60,911 nucleotides of DNA from Phycisphaerales bacterium (GTDB lineage: Bacteria > Planctomycetota > Phycisphaerae > Phycisphaerales > SM1A02), in the NCBI GenBank assembly GCA_009691915.1, contig SIAD01000013.1:1-60911 (forward strand). Reading direction: 5' to 3'. The notes beneath the pieces were generated by a model. That model made no database searches. It was given only the letters and a program-made list of their open reading frames with translations, and had not been told where the DNA came from. Each line of letters begins with the position of its first letter. Within the stretch, counting starts at the first letter, position 1. The translations under genes were made by a program, and so were the position numbers. Below are positions 53,629-60,911 of this stretch, piece by piece.

Positions 53629-54237
53629 TTAGAACTTGACCTCTGGCAGCACGCGGTCGGCATCGTCCGCCTCAAAGAGCTGAAGCTCAATGAAGCCAAG
53701 AATGCCTGCCGCGAGATTCGAGGGGAAGACAGCGATGCTCGTATTGAATGTCATCACCGAGTCGTTGTACGCCTGCCTGGCAAAGGCGATCCTGTTCTCG
53801 GTCGATACCAGTTCCTCCTGCAGTGCCAGCACAGTCACGCTTGCCTTGAGATCGGGATACTTCTCGATCGAGACCATGAGGCGCGACAGCAACTGGTCGA
53901 TCGACCCACTGGCTCCCGCGATCGCTCTGATGACAGCCGCGTCCCGTGGTGAGGCTCGTAGCGCCGAGAGCCCAGACAACGCGCTTGCCCGTGCCGTGAC
54001 GACCGCGTTGAGCGTCTCTCGCTCATGCGTCATGTATCCCTTGACCGCCTCGACGAGATTGGGAATGAGGTCGCACCGGCGCTTCAGTTGGACATCGATC
54101 TGGCTGAAGCTGTTTTCTGCCCGGATGCGCCGCCTCACAAGCGAGTTGTAGACCACGATCACCCACAGCCCAGGGATCAGGAACACCAGCACGACAGCCA
54201 CAATCACATAGAACACGCGCAGAGAATAGGCGGGCAC
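53629..54237 (-). CDS. lemA: LemA family protein
   Basis: 202 residues. One N-terminal membrane helix (VFYVIVAVVLVFLIPGLWVIVVYN) is followed by the long helical bundle with the family signature YNSLVRRRIRAENSFSQIDVQLKRRCDLIPNLVEAVKGY. LemA is usually coded beside an M48 peptidase, as here. Role unclear; it likely sits on the inner membrane with the bundle in the periplasm or cytoplasm. Confidence 0.94.
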   Translation of the reverse strand: MPAYSLRVFYVIVAVVLVFLIPGLWVIVVYNSLVRRRIRAENSFSQIDVQLKRRCDLIPNLVEAVKGYMTHERETLNAVVTARASALSGLSALRASPRDAAVIRAIAGASGSIDQLLSRLMVSIEKYPDLKASVTVLALQEELVSTENRIAFARQAYNDSVMTFNTSIAVFPSNLAAGILGFIELQLFEADDADRVLPEVKF

Positions 54238-54251
54238 TACCCTTGGAGTCG

Positions 54252-55628
54252 GTGACTACGACGCCAGACGCAATCAACACACCTGCGGTCCTGGAGCGCA
54301 CGCTCGAGCGGCTAGGATTTGGCACACCGACGCCAGTGCAGGCTGCAATGCGTGTCGCGGCGCTGGCGGGCCGTGATGTACTCGCCCTGGCACCGACAGG
54401 GACGGGAAAGACGCTCGCGTTCGGGGTGCCGACCCTCGCCCGTCTGATCAACACCCCACCAAAGTCCAGGAAGGGTCCCCGCGGTGTGCAGTTCATCGAT
54501 CCTTACGACCGCCTGCGCGCGCTGGTCATCTCCCCGACCCGCGAACTCGCGCAACAGGTAGCGAAAGATCTCGCGGCGGCCGCGCAGGGGAGCGTGCTGC
54601 GGGTCGCTGTTGTCTTCGGAAAGAGTCAGGCTCCGCCCCAACGGGAGGCGATCCGCAACGGCCCCGATGTTCTTGTGGGGACGCCGGGTCGGCTGCGAGA
54701 GTTCATCGACGATGGATCACTCAGCCTCGCCGGAATCAGGATTGTCGTCATTGATGAGGCGGATCGCCTTGCTGACATGGGGTTCCTCCCACAGGTCGAG
54801 CGGATTCTTGAGGGAGTCCCTACGCCCCGGCAGGTGATCTGCGCCAGCGCGACCCTCCCTCCTTCAGTCGAGTCAACTGTCCTCGCGCTGATGCGTGATC
54901 CAGTCAGGGTTGAGATCGGCCAGCGGAATGCCCCCGCGCGTGCCTCGAACTTCCGCTACTCGGTCGCCGAGGCGGACAAGGTCGCGCTGCTGCTGACACT
55001 AGTCAAGGGGGGAAAGATGGATGGGGTCGCCGTCTATGTCAGGACTCGTCGTCGCGCGGGATGGGTCGCGACCGCACTAACGCGCCACGGCGTTGTTGTG
55101 GCGCTCCTCCACGGAGGGAGGTCGCAACGATGTCGCGATCAGGCGCTGGCAACCTTCGCCCAGGGGACGGCTCAGGCACTTGTTGCCACCGATGTTGCGG
55201 CACGGGGTCTCCATGTTCCGCGGATCAAGACGGTCGTCAACTATGACGTTCCACTAATGCCCGAAGACTTCGTGCATCGGGTCGGGCGAGCGGGGCACAG
55301 CGGCGGCGCCGCAGAGAGCTTCACATTCGTCGACTCATTTGAGGCTGATGAGTGGCGGAGAGTCCGGGACCTTGTCCCCGATGAGCCTTTCGAGCGGGAA
55401 CTTCCCGACATCAGTGCCTTCGCGAGACGCACACCGAATCGTGGCGGTCGCACAGGAGACGCTGGTCCGCCGAATCGTCCTGAACCGAAGGCGCGGAAGC
55501 GACCACCCGGGCTGGGAGATCTCTGGCGTGCCAAGAAGGCGAAGAGGGAGCGGTCGGCACCGCTGACCAAGGGTGCGAAGCCTGGAGGTGGAGTTCGCAA
55601 GCCAGGGGCGTCGCGTGGGTCCCACTAG
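54252..55628 (+). CDS. DEAD-box RNA helicase
   Basis: About 458 residues. All core motifs are visible: Q motif region GFGTPTPVQ, Walker A APTGTGKT, PTRELA, VIDEADRL (DEAD), SATLPP (SAT), RTRRRAGW, TDVAARGL and HRVGRAGHSG. The C-terminal tail (about 395-458) is basic and low-complexity (GGRTGDAGPPNRPEPKARKR), typical of RNA binding. It unwinds RNA in ribosome assembly or decay. GTG at 54252 is chosen; a TTG at 54243 is also in frame. It is divergent from lemA. Confidence 0.94.
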   Translation: MTTTPDAINTPAVLERTLERLGFGTPTPVQAAMRVAALAGRDVLALAPTGTGKTLAFGVPTLARLINTPPKSRKGPRGVQFIDPYDRLRALVISPTRELAQQVAKDLAAAAQGSVLRVAVVFGKSQAPPQREAIRNGPDVLVGTPGRLREFIDDGSLSLAGIRIVVIDEADRLADMGFLPQVERILEGVPTPRQVICASATLPPSVESTVLALMRDPVRVEIGQRNAPARASNFRYSVAEADKVALLLTLVKGGKMDGVAVYVRTRRRAGWVATALTRHGVVVALLHGGRSQRCRDQALATFAQGTAQALVATDVAARGLHVPRIKTVVNYDVPLMPEDFVHRVGRAGHSGGAAESFTFVDSFEADEWRRVRDLVPDEPFERELPDISAFARRTPNRGGRTGDAGPPNRPEPKARKRPPGLGDLWRAKKAKRERSAPLTKGAKPGGGVRKPGASRGSH

Positions 55629-56262
55629 GAGTGCTTCGCGGATCGCTCTGCGTTTGGTTGCGGCGTGTGCCCTGGCACTGGCATCGATCATGGTCGCGGG
55701 GTGGGTCGCACTCGCCTACCCGAGCGACACAAGGCCTCTTGGTACTCGTCTCGTCGTCCGCGAGTCGACCCATGCGTGGATCGTCGCGAGCGCATCCGCA
55801 GTAGGGATCACCTGGCATCTGGCAGAGTCAGCCCGGCCGCTCACAGTCCCCATCAAGGATGTTGAGTCGCTCCCGATCGACTGGGATGACCCGGGCGACG
55901 ATGGTTGGAAGCTGCTATCTCGAAGGCACTCCCGCACCGGAATCCTGCTGATTGGGTGGCCAGCCCCATGGATCGGATGGCGGTTCGGTACCGAGGATCC
56001 ATCGGCACTCTTTCCACCGGCGCCGGAAGTATCCGACGAAAGCGCGGTTCTTCAGGATGCGTGCCGGCGGGTTCTCCTCGGAGAGGGGCAGGCAGTGATC
56101 GCCCCCAAGGCAGCCCTCAGGATCGCACCATGGTTCGTCCTCTTCGCGGTGTTCTGGTACGCCGTCATCGAACTCATCATGAGGCGGGGAGGATCGGCAG
56201 GACGAAGTACACAAACAGGTACATCCCCAGCGCCAGAAGCCCCATCGCAAAGGTCGACTTGA
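55615..56262 (+). CDS. Hypothetical membrane protein
   Basis: About 215 residues. A helix near the N-terminus (ALRLVAACALALASIMVAGWVALAY) and one near the C-terminus (IAPWFVLFAVFWYAVIELIM) flank an extracytoplasmic domain (about 45-175) rich in Trp. GTG at 55615 overlaps the helicase stop by 14 bp; a longer start at 55573 would overlap by 56 bp. The 3' end runs 86 bp antisense into the next gene. No family recognised. Confidence 0.7.
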   Translation: MGPTRSASRIALRLVAACALALASIMVAGWVALAYPSDTRPLGTRLVVRESTHAWIVASASAVGITWHLAESARPLTVPIKDVESLPIDWDDPGDDGWKLLSRRHSRTGILLIGWPAPWIGWRFGTEDPSALFPPAPEVSDESAVLQDACRRVLLGEGQAVIAPKAALRIAPWFVLFAVFWYAVIELIMRRGGSAGRSTQTGTSPAPEAPSQRST

Positions 56263-56428
56263 TGGTGAAGAGTCCAGTCCGGGACCAGAATCCAGCGAGC
56301 GTCGCGTCGTGGGTGGCCCGGTAGACCACGGCGATTCCGAAGACGAGGGGGGCCACCAGGACCCAATAGTACACCCCGAACATTCCGCAGGGCTCAAGGA
56401 ATGGGATGTAGGCGACCAAGGTGGTCAC
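56177..56428 (-). CDS. Small membrane protein
   Basis: 83 residues with two or three helices (FGVYYWVLVAPLVFGIAVVY; IKSTFAMGLLALGMYLFVYFVLPIL). The last helix is Met/Leu-rich and the loop has a short basic segment (YRATHDATLAGFWSRTG). It starts 4 bp inside the stop of the upstream membrane gene, so the two are coupled. Function unknown. Confidence 0.7.
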   Translation of the reverse strand: MTTLVAYIPFLEPCGMFGVYYWVLVAPLVFGIAVVYRATHDATLAGFWSRTGLFTIKSTFAMGLLALGMYLFVYFVLPILPAS

Positions 56429-56907
56429 TCTTCACGCTCCGAACCCTCGAGCGGGCGACGCTTCAGGGCATCGAGGATCACCACAATGTTCATGAGACCA
56501 GCCAGCGCGCAGTAGAGGGTGCCGATCTCGTTCATTGGGGTCACACTCTTGAAGGTGCTCACCTTTGGGGGGGCGTCGCGTGACATGAACGGAGGAGGCG
56601 AATCGACCAGTTCGCCAATCCGGCCAGTCTTGAGAAGTGACGAGTTCACCCAGTCTGCACCAAAGGCGATTGGGCCGACCCCAGCCTGCGCATAGAACCA
56701 GAGCGCATCTTCACGGCGATCGACACAATCAACTCCGCCCACGAATATCCCACCCAGGAAGAGGCCGACGACGCCGGTCATGGCATACACCCCTCGGCGA
56801 CGATGACCTAGCAGGATCTGGCCCATTCCCGGGAAAATCCAGCCCACAAACGTCGCCCTCCAATTCAGCGGTTCGTCCAGATTGGATGCGTCGGCGTGGG
56901 CCACAGT
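56425..56907 (-). CDS. Small membrane protein with GxGQ/LGHRRRG motif (DUF6677-like)
   Basis: About 160 residues. It carries WIFPGMGQILLGHRRRGVYAMTGVVGLFLGG, a TM2-like arrangement of a helix, an RRRG turn and a second helix found in planctomycete proteins of the DUF6677 type; a third helix is near the C-terminus (IGTLYCALAGLMNIVVILDALKRR). GTG at 56907 has GAGG just upstream; an ATG at 56961 is the alternative and would overlap the start codon of the opposite gene. Function unknown. Confidence 0.75.
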   Translation of the reverse strand, partial: TVAHADASNLDEPLNWRATFVGWIFPGMGQILLGHRRRGVYAMTGVVGLFLGGIFVGGVDCVDRREDALWFYAQAGVGPIAFGADWVNSSLLKTGRIGELVDSPPPFMSRDAPPKVSTFKSVTPMNEIGTLYCALAGLMNIVVILDALKRRPLEGSEREE

Positions 56908-56959
56908 GTCCTCGACGCGCGGAAGGCTACAGTACGCTCGCAGCACTGAGGAGCGTCCC

Positions 56960-57367
56960 ATGACATCAAACTCCACACCGAAGAACCCGCGCGATCCACA
57001 TCGGTCCAAACCCGACTCGGTCATCGATCGGCGCCTCGGGATCGATCGGCGCGATATTGAACCGGCCAGTCCTACGAACCTCGAGCGAAGACGCGGCCCC
57101 GGCCGTCGCCTCACCGACTTTGTGAAGTCGGCAGAGGAAGGGGAGATGTCGCGCGAGCAGTACACCTTCCTGCTGGCCATCGATGCGTTCAAGCGGGTCA
57201 ACCACAAGACCTTTCCCAGCTGGACCGATGTCCTTGAGGTCGTCCGTAAGTTGGGATACCGCAAGACCATGCCGTCAGAACTCAATCTTGGTGGTCAAAC
57301 CAACGATTGGACCGAGAAGGCTGACGCCATCAGCGGGGTCAACAAACCAGCCGCCGAACCCGATTGA
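56960..57367 (+). CDS. Hypothetical basic protein
   Basis: 135 residues. The first 50 are basic and charged (IDRRLGIDRRDIEPASP; ERRRGPGRRLTDFV), followed by a compact helical part (MSREQYTFLLAIDAFKRVNHKTFPSWTDVLEVVRKLGYRKT) resembling a small winged-helix or regulator domain. GAGGAG seven bases upstream supports the ATG, which lies inside a CATG that also gives an ATG on the other strand. It could be a DNA-binding protein; not recognised. Confidence 0.75.
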   Translation: MTSNSTPKNPRDPHRSKPDSVIDRRLGIDRRDIEPASPTNLERRRGPGRRLTDFVKSAEEGEMSREQYTFLLAIDAFKRVNHKTFPSWTDVLEVVRKLGYRKTMPSELNLGGQTNDWTEKADAISGVNKPAAEPD

Positions 57368-57410
57368 GGGGGGTCATGAGGAGCCATGGGCGGTGGCGAC
57401 CCAGGGGCGC

Positions 57411-57677
57411 CTAACTATTTTTCTTGAAGTAATCGGAGTTGATGGCGATGTACTTGTGCCACTCGGCCGGGAGATCGTCTTTGGGGAAGATCGCTTGCAC
57501 GGGACACTCGTCGACGCAGAGTCCGCAATCGATGCATGTGTCGGGATCGATGTACAGCTGCTGCGCGGGTCCATGACCGTCAGCACTCTTCGTCGGATGG
57601 ATGCAATCGACCGGGCAGACATCGACGCATGAAGCGTCCTTCGTCCCAATGCACGGCTCGGCAATGATGTGAGGCAT
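57411..57677 (-). CDS. fdxA: Seven-iron ferredoxin
   Basis: 88 residues. The cysteine pattern C9, C17, C21 and C25, then C48, C51, C54 and C58, matches FdxA proteins with one [3Fe-4S] and one [4Fe-4S] cluster. It is an electron carrier. The C-terminus is short and Lys-rich. It lies downstream of the mini-gene on the same strand but is separated from it by a terminator, so it has its own promoter. Confidence 0.95.
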   Translation of the reverse strand: MPHIIAEPCIGTKDASCVDVCPVDCIHPTKSADGHGPAQQLYIDPDTCIDCGLCVDECPVQAIFPKDDLPAEWHKYIAINSDYFKKNS

Positions 57678-57714
57678 GGATGCAGGGATCCTAACAATTC
57701 AGCGGGAAATATGC

Positions 57715-57754
57715 CCCAAAAGCACCGAAAGCCGGCACTCGGCCGGCTTTCGGT
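57715..57754 (-). terminator. Intrinsic terminator of the lysine-rich mini-gene
   Basis: A perfect 13-bp stem (ACCGAAAGCCGGC / GCCGGCTTTCGGT) with a 5-nt loop is followed on the minus strand by GCTTTTGG. It lies 24 bp downstream of the mini-gene stop and before fdxA, so it ends a short message. Confidence 0.85.
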
Positions 57755-57778
57755 ACACAATCATTCAGTCACTCAGAC

Positions 57779-57832
57779 TCAGCGGCCCTTCTTGGCCTTC
57801 TTGGCCTTCTTAGCGGCCTTCTTCTTTGCCAT
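57779..57832 (-). CDS. 17-residue lysine/alanine-rich mini-protein
   Basis: A frame of 17 codons reads MAKKKAAKKAKKAKKGR. It has an AAGGAAG ribosome site seven bases before ATG and a strong terminator 24 bp after the stop, giving a message of roughly 150-250 nt that codes for nothing else. The KAAKKAKKAKK repeat resembles the tail of histone H1-like and small nucleic-acid-binding proteins; at net charge about +10 it must bind polyanions such as DNA or rRNA. Codons vary (AAG with GCC/GCT), as in real coding sequence. It could be a very short ribosome-associated protein. No homologue is known to me. Confidence 0.65.
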   Translation of the reverse strand: MAKKKAAKKAKKAKKGR

Positions 57833-57876
57833 AGTGTGGCTTCCTTTGGTTACGCTTGTGCGTCGGAGTGAGTGTT

Positions 57877-57895
57877 CGCCTGCGTAACGTAGGCG
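57877..57895. promoter_or_regulatory. Palindrome in the leader of the mini-gene
   Basis: CGCCTGCGTAACGTAGGCG has arms CGCCT/AGGCG around a nearly symmetric centre. It lies 45 bp upstream of the mini-gene start and 56 bp before the divergent dapB start. It could be an operator, or a leader hairpin in the mini-gene message. Confidence 0.35.
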
Positions 57896-57950
57896 GCACT
57901 CGTGAACATTCGATTCTGTTATCGACTGTTCGTGAGCAGGACTTGAGTAC

Positions 57951-58688
57951 ATGATTCCCGAAGACCCCCCATCTTGTCAAGTAGGTGAGGCAAAACTTTT
58001 TCTCAACGGGGCCTCCGGACGGATGGGTCAACGCATCAATGAGGTCGTGCAAGCCATGTCCGGGGGCGTCACGATCGTCGCGCGACGCGACAAGGGTGAT
58101 GCATCATGCAGCGAAGTAGTCTCGGCGAGCGTCGTAGTCGACTTCTCATGTGATGAGGGGGCGCGAGAGGCTCTGGCCATCGCTGTGAAGGCCAATTGCG
58201 CGCTGCTGGTTGGCACGACGGGGCTTAGTGAGGGCACCAAGACCACCCTCCGCGACGCATCCACCCAGATTCCGGTCCTTGTCGCGCCCAACACATCGGT
58301 CGGGATTGCCGTGATGCGTGCGCTCGTCTCTGAGGCCTCAGCACTCCTTGGCGATGAGTACACGGCAGTCATCAGCGAGACCCACCACACCAGGAAGCTG
58401 GACAAGCCATCTGGGACGGCGCTCCTCTTGGCGGAGGCGATCGACCAGGAGTCCGCTACGCCGATCGATCGATCCCGCATCGAGTCCAGGCGGGAGGGGG
58501 ATGTGATCGGTGACCATGAGGTGCGATTTGTCGGTGGGAATGAGGAGCTTTCCATCCGCCACCATGCGGTCCACCGCGACCTGTTCGCGACCGGGGCTGT
58601 ACGGCTGGCATGCTGGATCGGTCGGCAGAAACCGGGGCTTTACGGTCTCGATGACTGGTTAGAGTCCACCCGTAGGCGCGCGCAATGA
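57951..58688 (+). CDS. dapB: 4-hydroxy-tetrahydrodipicolinate reductase
   Basis: 245 residues. It reduces the cyclic precursor of diaminopimelate and lysine with NAD(P)H. GASGRMG is the coenzyme site, VGTTGLSEG and APNTSVGI follow, and ETHHTRKLDKPSGTA holds the catalytic His-His and Lys. The start is uncertain by a few codons; the fold begins near AKLFLNGASG. Its stop overlaps the next gene by ATGA. It is divergent from the mini-gene. Confidence 0.96.
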   Translation: MIPEDPPSCQVGEAKLFLNGASGRMGQRINEVVQAMSGGVTIVARRDKGDASCSEVVSASVVVDFSCDEGAREALAIAVKANCALLVGTTGLSEGTKTTLRDASTQIPVLVAPNTSVGIAVMRALVSEASALLGDEYTAVISETHHTRKLDKPSGTALLLAEAIDQESATPIDRSRIESRREGDVIGDHEVRFVGGNEELSIRHHAVHRDLFATGAVRLACWIGRQKPGLYGLDDWLESTRRRAQ

Positions 58689-59932
58689 GGCAGCAACCGA
58701 TCAAAGTCATGACCGTGGGGGGAGGGATGCGGGTCGCGGTCGAGCCTGTCGATAGTTCTCAAGTGGCATCGATCATCTGGATGATCCCTGCAGGGAGTGC
58801 TGGGGATCCTGTCGGCGACCTCGGTGCCGGCGAAGCAACGGTCCTCCACGACACAATCATGCGTGGTGCAGGCGAATACACCAGCCGCGAGTTCAGCGAC
58901 GCACTCGACCGGCTCGGTGTGCAACGAGCGACCTCGGTCTCCGGCTACCACATAACGCTCTCCGCAGCGTGCCTTGCAGAGTCGCTCGAGGAGACACTGC
59001 GCCTGCTCGCGCTGGTCGTCACACAGCCCCGCCTCGAAGAGGACGCGCTCGATGCTTCGCGCGAGCTCGCTCTCCAGAGCCTTCGCTCGGTGAAGGACGA
59101 CGCGCACTCGTATGTCATGATCAAGGCGGCCGAGATTGCCCTGCCCAAGCCATTCAACCTCAGCGGTATGGGGACTGAGGCGGGGCTCAGCTCACTTACG
59201 ACATCAAGCATTCACGCAGCGTGGATGCGACGGGCGCGTCCCCAAGGAAGCATCCTCGGCATCGCTGGGAAGGTCGACCCAGCAATGATCAAGGATGTCC
59301 TCGAGGCGAGCCTCGAAGAATGGCGCGGGGCATCGATCGAGCCGACAGAACAAGCTCCGCCCATCCGCGGATCTGTCCACGAACACTTGGCGACCGCGCA
59401 GACGAACATGACCATGGTGTTTGACGCACCGAAGGAAACAGATCCGACACGGCTGGATCACCAGCTCGTGGTGCGTGTTCTGGGGGGAGGCGGCATGTCG
59501 AACCGCATGTTCACGGAGGTCCGAGAGAAACGGGGACTGTGCTACTCGGTCGGGATGGCGTACAGCGCAGGGCGCGACCGGGGTGTTATGCAGGCGTATG
59601 CGGGGAGTACTCACGAGAAGGCTGGACTGACGCTCGCTTGCATCCGCGAGGAAATGGCAAAGATGGCCCAAGGAATGACCAAGGAGGAGTTCGACCGGGG
59701 AGTCATCGGTATGAAGAGTGGCATTGTCATGAACGGCGAGAGCACGCACGCGCGGGCGGGTGCGCTCGCGGGCGACCTATTCAGGCGTGGCGGCGTGAGG
59801 AGCCTCGATGAGATCGCCGCCGCCGTCGATGCGCTCTCGCTGAAGGCGGTGAATGAGCAGGCGGCCATCTCGTTTGCCCCGGAGGCGCTCTTGAAGTCGA
59901 GCCTTGCGGTCGTGGGACCAGTGCCGCTTTAG
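58685..59932 (+). CDS. M16 peptidase homologue lacking the zinc motif
   Basis: 415 residues with the two-lobed M16 half-unit, but the place of HxxEH reads ATVLHDTIMRGAGEY, so zinc cannot be bound in the usual way. The C-terminal lobe keeps the GGGMSNRMFTEVREKRGLCYSVG segment that contacts substrate. M16 enzymes often work as an active and an inactive subunit; the active-type gene at 48304 is the obvious partner in this window. It is coupled to dapB by ATGA, which links it to cell-wall precursor synthesis only by position. Confidence 0.9.
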   Translation: MRQQPIKVMTVGGGMRVAVEPVDSSQVASIIWMIPAGSAGDPVGDLGAGEATVLHDTIMRGAGEYTSREFSDALDRLGVQRATSVSGYHITLSAACLAESLEETLRLLALVVTQPRLEEDALDASRELALQSLRSVKDDAHSYVMIKAAEIALPKPFNLSGMGTEAGLSSLTTSSIHAAWMRRARPQGSILGIAGKVDPAMIKDVLEASLEEWRGASIEPTEQAPPIRGSVHEHLATAQTNMTMVFDAPKETDPTRLDHQLVVRVLGGGGMSNRMFTEVREKRGLCYSVGMAYSAGRDRGVMQAYAGSTHEKAGLTLACIREEMAKMAQGMTKEEFDRGVIGMKSGIVMNGESTHARAGALAGDLFRRGGVRSLDEIAAAVDALSLKAVNEQAAISFAPEALLKSSLAVVGPVPL

Positions 59933-59967
59933 GGCGGGGCGTTGTAACGCGTCCCTATACTCGGTTC

Positions 59968-60234
59968 ATGCCTGGCAAGCCCGCGACATTCGAAGCCGTT
60001 CCGATGAAGCCAGGCGCGCGAATCCGCGTGACGCAGCAGGTTCCGACCCCCGAGGGCGCTTGGACGACTTCTGTAGAGGGGACAGTCCAGCGCTGGCGCC
60101 AGACGATGACCGGGGCGTGGTTCGCCCACTCCAAAGACGATCACTTCTGGCTCGACAGGGTGGAACTGAAACTTGACGATGGTGAGTTGACCGTCCTCAA
60201 CCTCGATCAGTATTCGCGGGTCGAAGAGCTCTAG
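59968..60234 (+). CDS. Small hypothetical protein
   Basis: 88 residues, a compact beta-rich domain (GARIRVTQQVPTPEGAWTTSVEGTVQRWRQTMTGAWFAHSKDDHFWLDRVELKLDDGEL) like small SH3-type folds; no signal peptide. It starts 35 bp after the M16 homologue on the same strand. No family assigned. Confidence 0.75.
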   Translation: MPGKPATFEAVPMKPGARIRVTQQVPTPEGAWTTSVEGTVQRWRQTMTGAWFAHSKDDHFWLDRVELKLDDGELTVLNLDQYSRVEEL

Positions 60235-60262
60235 TCGAATCTTTCTCGCCGACGCTGGTGCC

Positions 60263-60911
60263 TCAGGGATCTTGTCCGGCGGTTCTCTGGGGCGACGCCG
60301 CGGGCCGACCCTTGGCGTTCACATCGGCGGGGGCGTTTGGAGTGCCTGGTGTCGGGGGCGCCACCGGGCTTGGCGAGACCGCGATCGGCATCGGATTGGC
60401 TTCCATCGGGATCGGCACATGTTTCCAAGGGACGCTGACGAGTGAGACATCCATGGTCGCCGTTCCACGGCGGACGGAGAGCAGGACACAGTCGCCTGGC
60501 TTGAGCGCGGCGATTCGCTTTCGGATCGCCGCCGGATTCGCCTTGGGATCTCCGTCGATGGCGGTAATGAGATCATAATCCTCGATGCCTGTTGTGTATC
60601 CGGGGCCATCCTTGAGAACAGAGACAACGATCGAGCAGTCATCAAAGGCAATGCCCGACATCTGCTTGCGAAGTGCCTTGCCTGGCGACTCAAAACGGAC
60701 GCCGATCATTGCGGCTGGGTGGTCCTTGGGTTGAGGAACAGGAATTGTCTGTAGGACCACGCCCGAGGAACTGACGATTTCGATTGCGGAGTCAGTTCGC
60801 CGCAGATGCTCCTTCGCGACACGCTGACCGTCGATGGAAACGCGGTACTCCTCACCGGCGAACTCGACATCGAAGCGTGGAGTCTTTGGCGCTGCAGGTT
60901 CGGGTGCAGGC
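60263..60911 (-). CDS. PDZ domain protein (5' end cut by window edge)
   Basis: The frame is open to the right edge, so only about 215 C-terminal codons are seen. A beta-rich region (FDVEFAGEEYRVSIDGQRV) is followed by a PDZ domain: AAMIGVRFESPGK, SIVVSVLKDGPGYTTGIEDYDLITAIDGDPKANPAAIRKRIAALKPGDCVLLSVRRG. The end is a Pro/Ala-rich tail. PDZ domains in this form occur in envelope proteases and in adaptor proteins; the missing N-terminus would decide. Confidence 0.85.
   Translation of the reverse strand, partial: PAPEPAAPKTPRFDVEFAGEEYRVSIDGQRVAKEHLRRTDSAIEIVSSSGVVLQTIPVPQPKDHPAAMIGVRFESPGKALRKQMSGIAFDDCSIVVSVLKDGPGYTTGIEDYDLITAIDGDPKANPAAIRKRIAALKPGDCVLLSVRRGTATMDVSLVSVPWKHVPIPMEANPMPIAVSPSPVAPPTPGTPNAPADVNAKGRPAASPQRTAGQDP

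Noticed and set aside
52424-53632. Plus-strand frame of 402 codons
   Set aside because: It is antisense to the M48 peptidase with its HEFSH motif.
1-60911. tRNA or rRNA genes, CRISPR arrays, insertion sequences, integrases or phage genes
   Set aside because: None seen: almost all the sequence is covered by ordinary genes, and the few gaps show no cloverleaf, regular repeat or transposase.

Overview
The window looks like chromosomal DNA from a GC-rich planctomycete, most likely of the class Phycisphaerae. The evidence is a secreted protein with a short dockerin-like repeat pair (DLTGD.VVDGSDL / DITGDG.TSGADL), a MoxR–DUF58–BatA-like–DUF4175-like membrane operon, many genes lacking a clear Shine-Dalgarno site, and several small lineage-type hypothetical proteins. 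No tRNA, rRNA, CRISPR array, insertion sequence or prophage gene is visible. Base use is even throughout, so this reads as core genome rather than an island.

Layout. 1-4.4 kb holds a divergent trio: a membrane-anchored protein with a GAP1-like N-terminus (cut by the left edge), a zinc-ribbon GTPase of double-GTPase type, and a membrane-anchored von Willebrand A protein. This is the most system-like locus in the window. 4.4-9.2 kb carries xylose isomerase, a polytopic membrane protein, a YceI protein, a small gene, an orphan parB and a STAS protein. 9.2-16.9 kb has a beta-CASP metallo-beta-lactamase protein divergent from a cupredoxin, a nucleotide-sugar dehydrogenase followed by three small exported proteins in an ATGA-coupled cascade, deoC, and membrane proteins. 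16.9-20.5 kb has a ThuA lipoprotein, a candidate structured RNA of about 280 nt with its own terminator, and an aldehyde dehydrogenase paired with a short, catalytically empty ALDH homologue (a split ALDH16-like pair). 20.6-27 kb has a ROK/polyphosphate glucokinase-like kinase, an OprB-type porin, lgt, trpD, an MscS channel and a secreted arylsulfotransferase-like protein. 27-42.6 kb has comEC, whose 3' end runs about 0.5 kb antisense into the last gene of an eight-gene moxR operon.

42.6-46.1 kb contains mutM, an AT-richer gap that could hold oriC, dnaA, and an RNase Z-like gene. 46.3-49.9 kb groups an HPt protein, a REC-GGDEF diguanylate cyclase, recO, an M16 peptidase and a PilZ protein. 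50-54.2 kb carries lipA, a lipoprotein, an M48 peptidase and lemA. 54.2-60.9 kb carries a DEAD-box helicase, small membrane proteins, a seven-iron ferredoxin, a 17-codon lysine-rich mini-gene with its own ribosome binding site and terminator, dapB coupled to an inactive M16 homologue, and a PDZ protein cut by the right edge.

Functional links: deoC makes acetaldehyde and glyceraldehyde 3-phosphate, and the ALDH pair is a plausible acetaldehyde sink. Diguanylate cyclase and PilZ form a c-di-GMP source and receptor. LemA with M48, and MoxR with DUF58 and BatA-like proteins, are known envelope modules. All identifications come from reading motifs; no database search was run.
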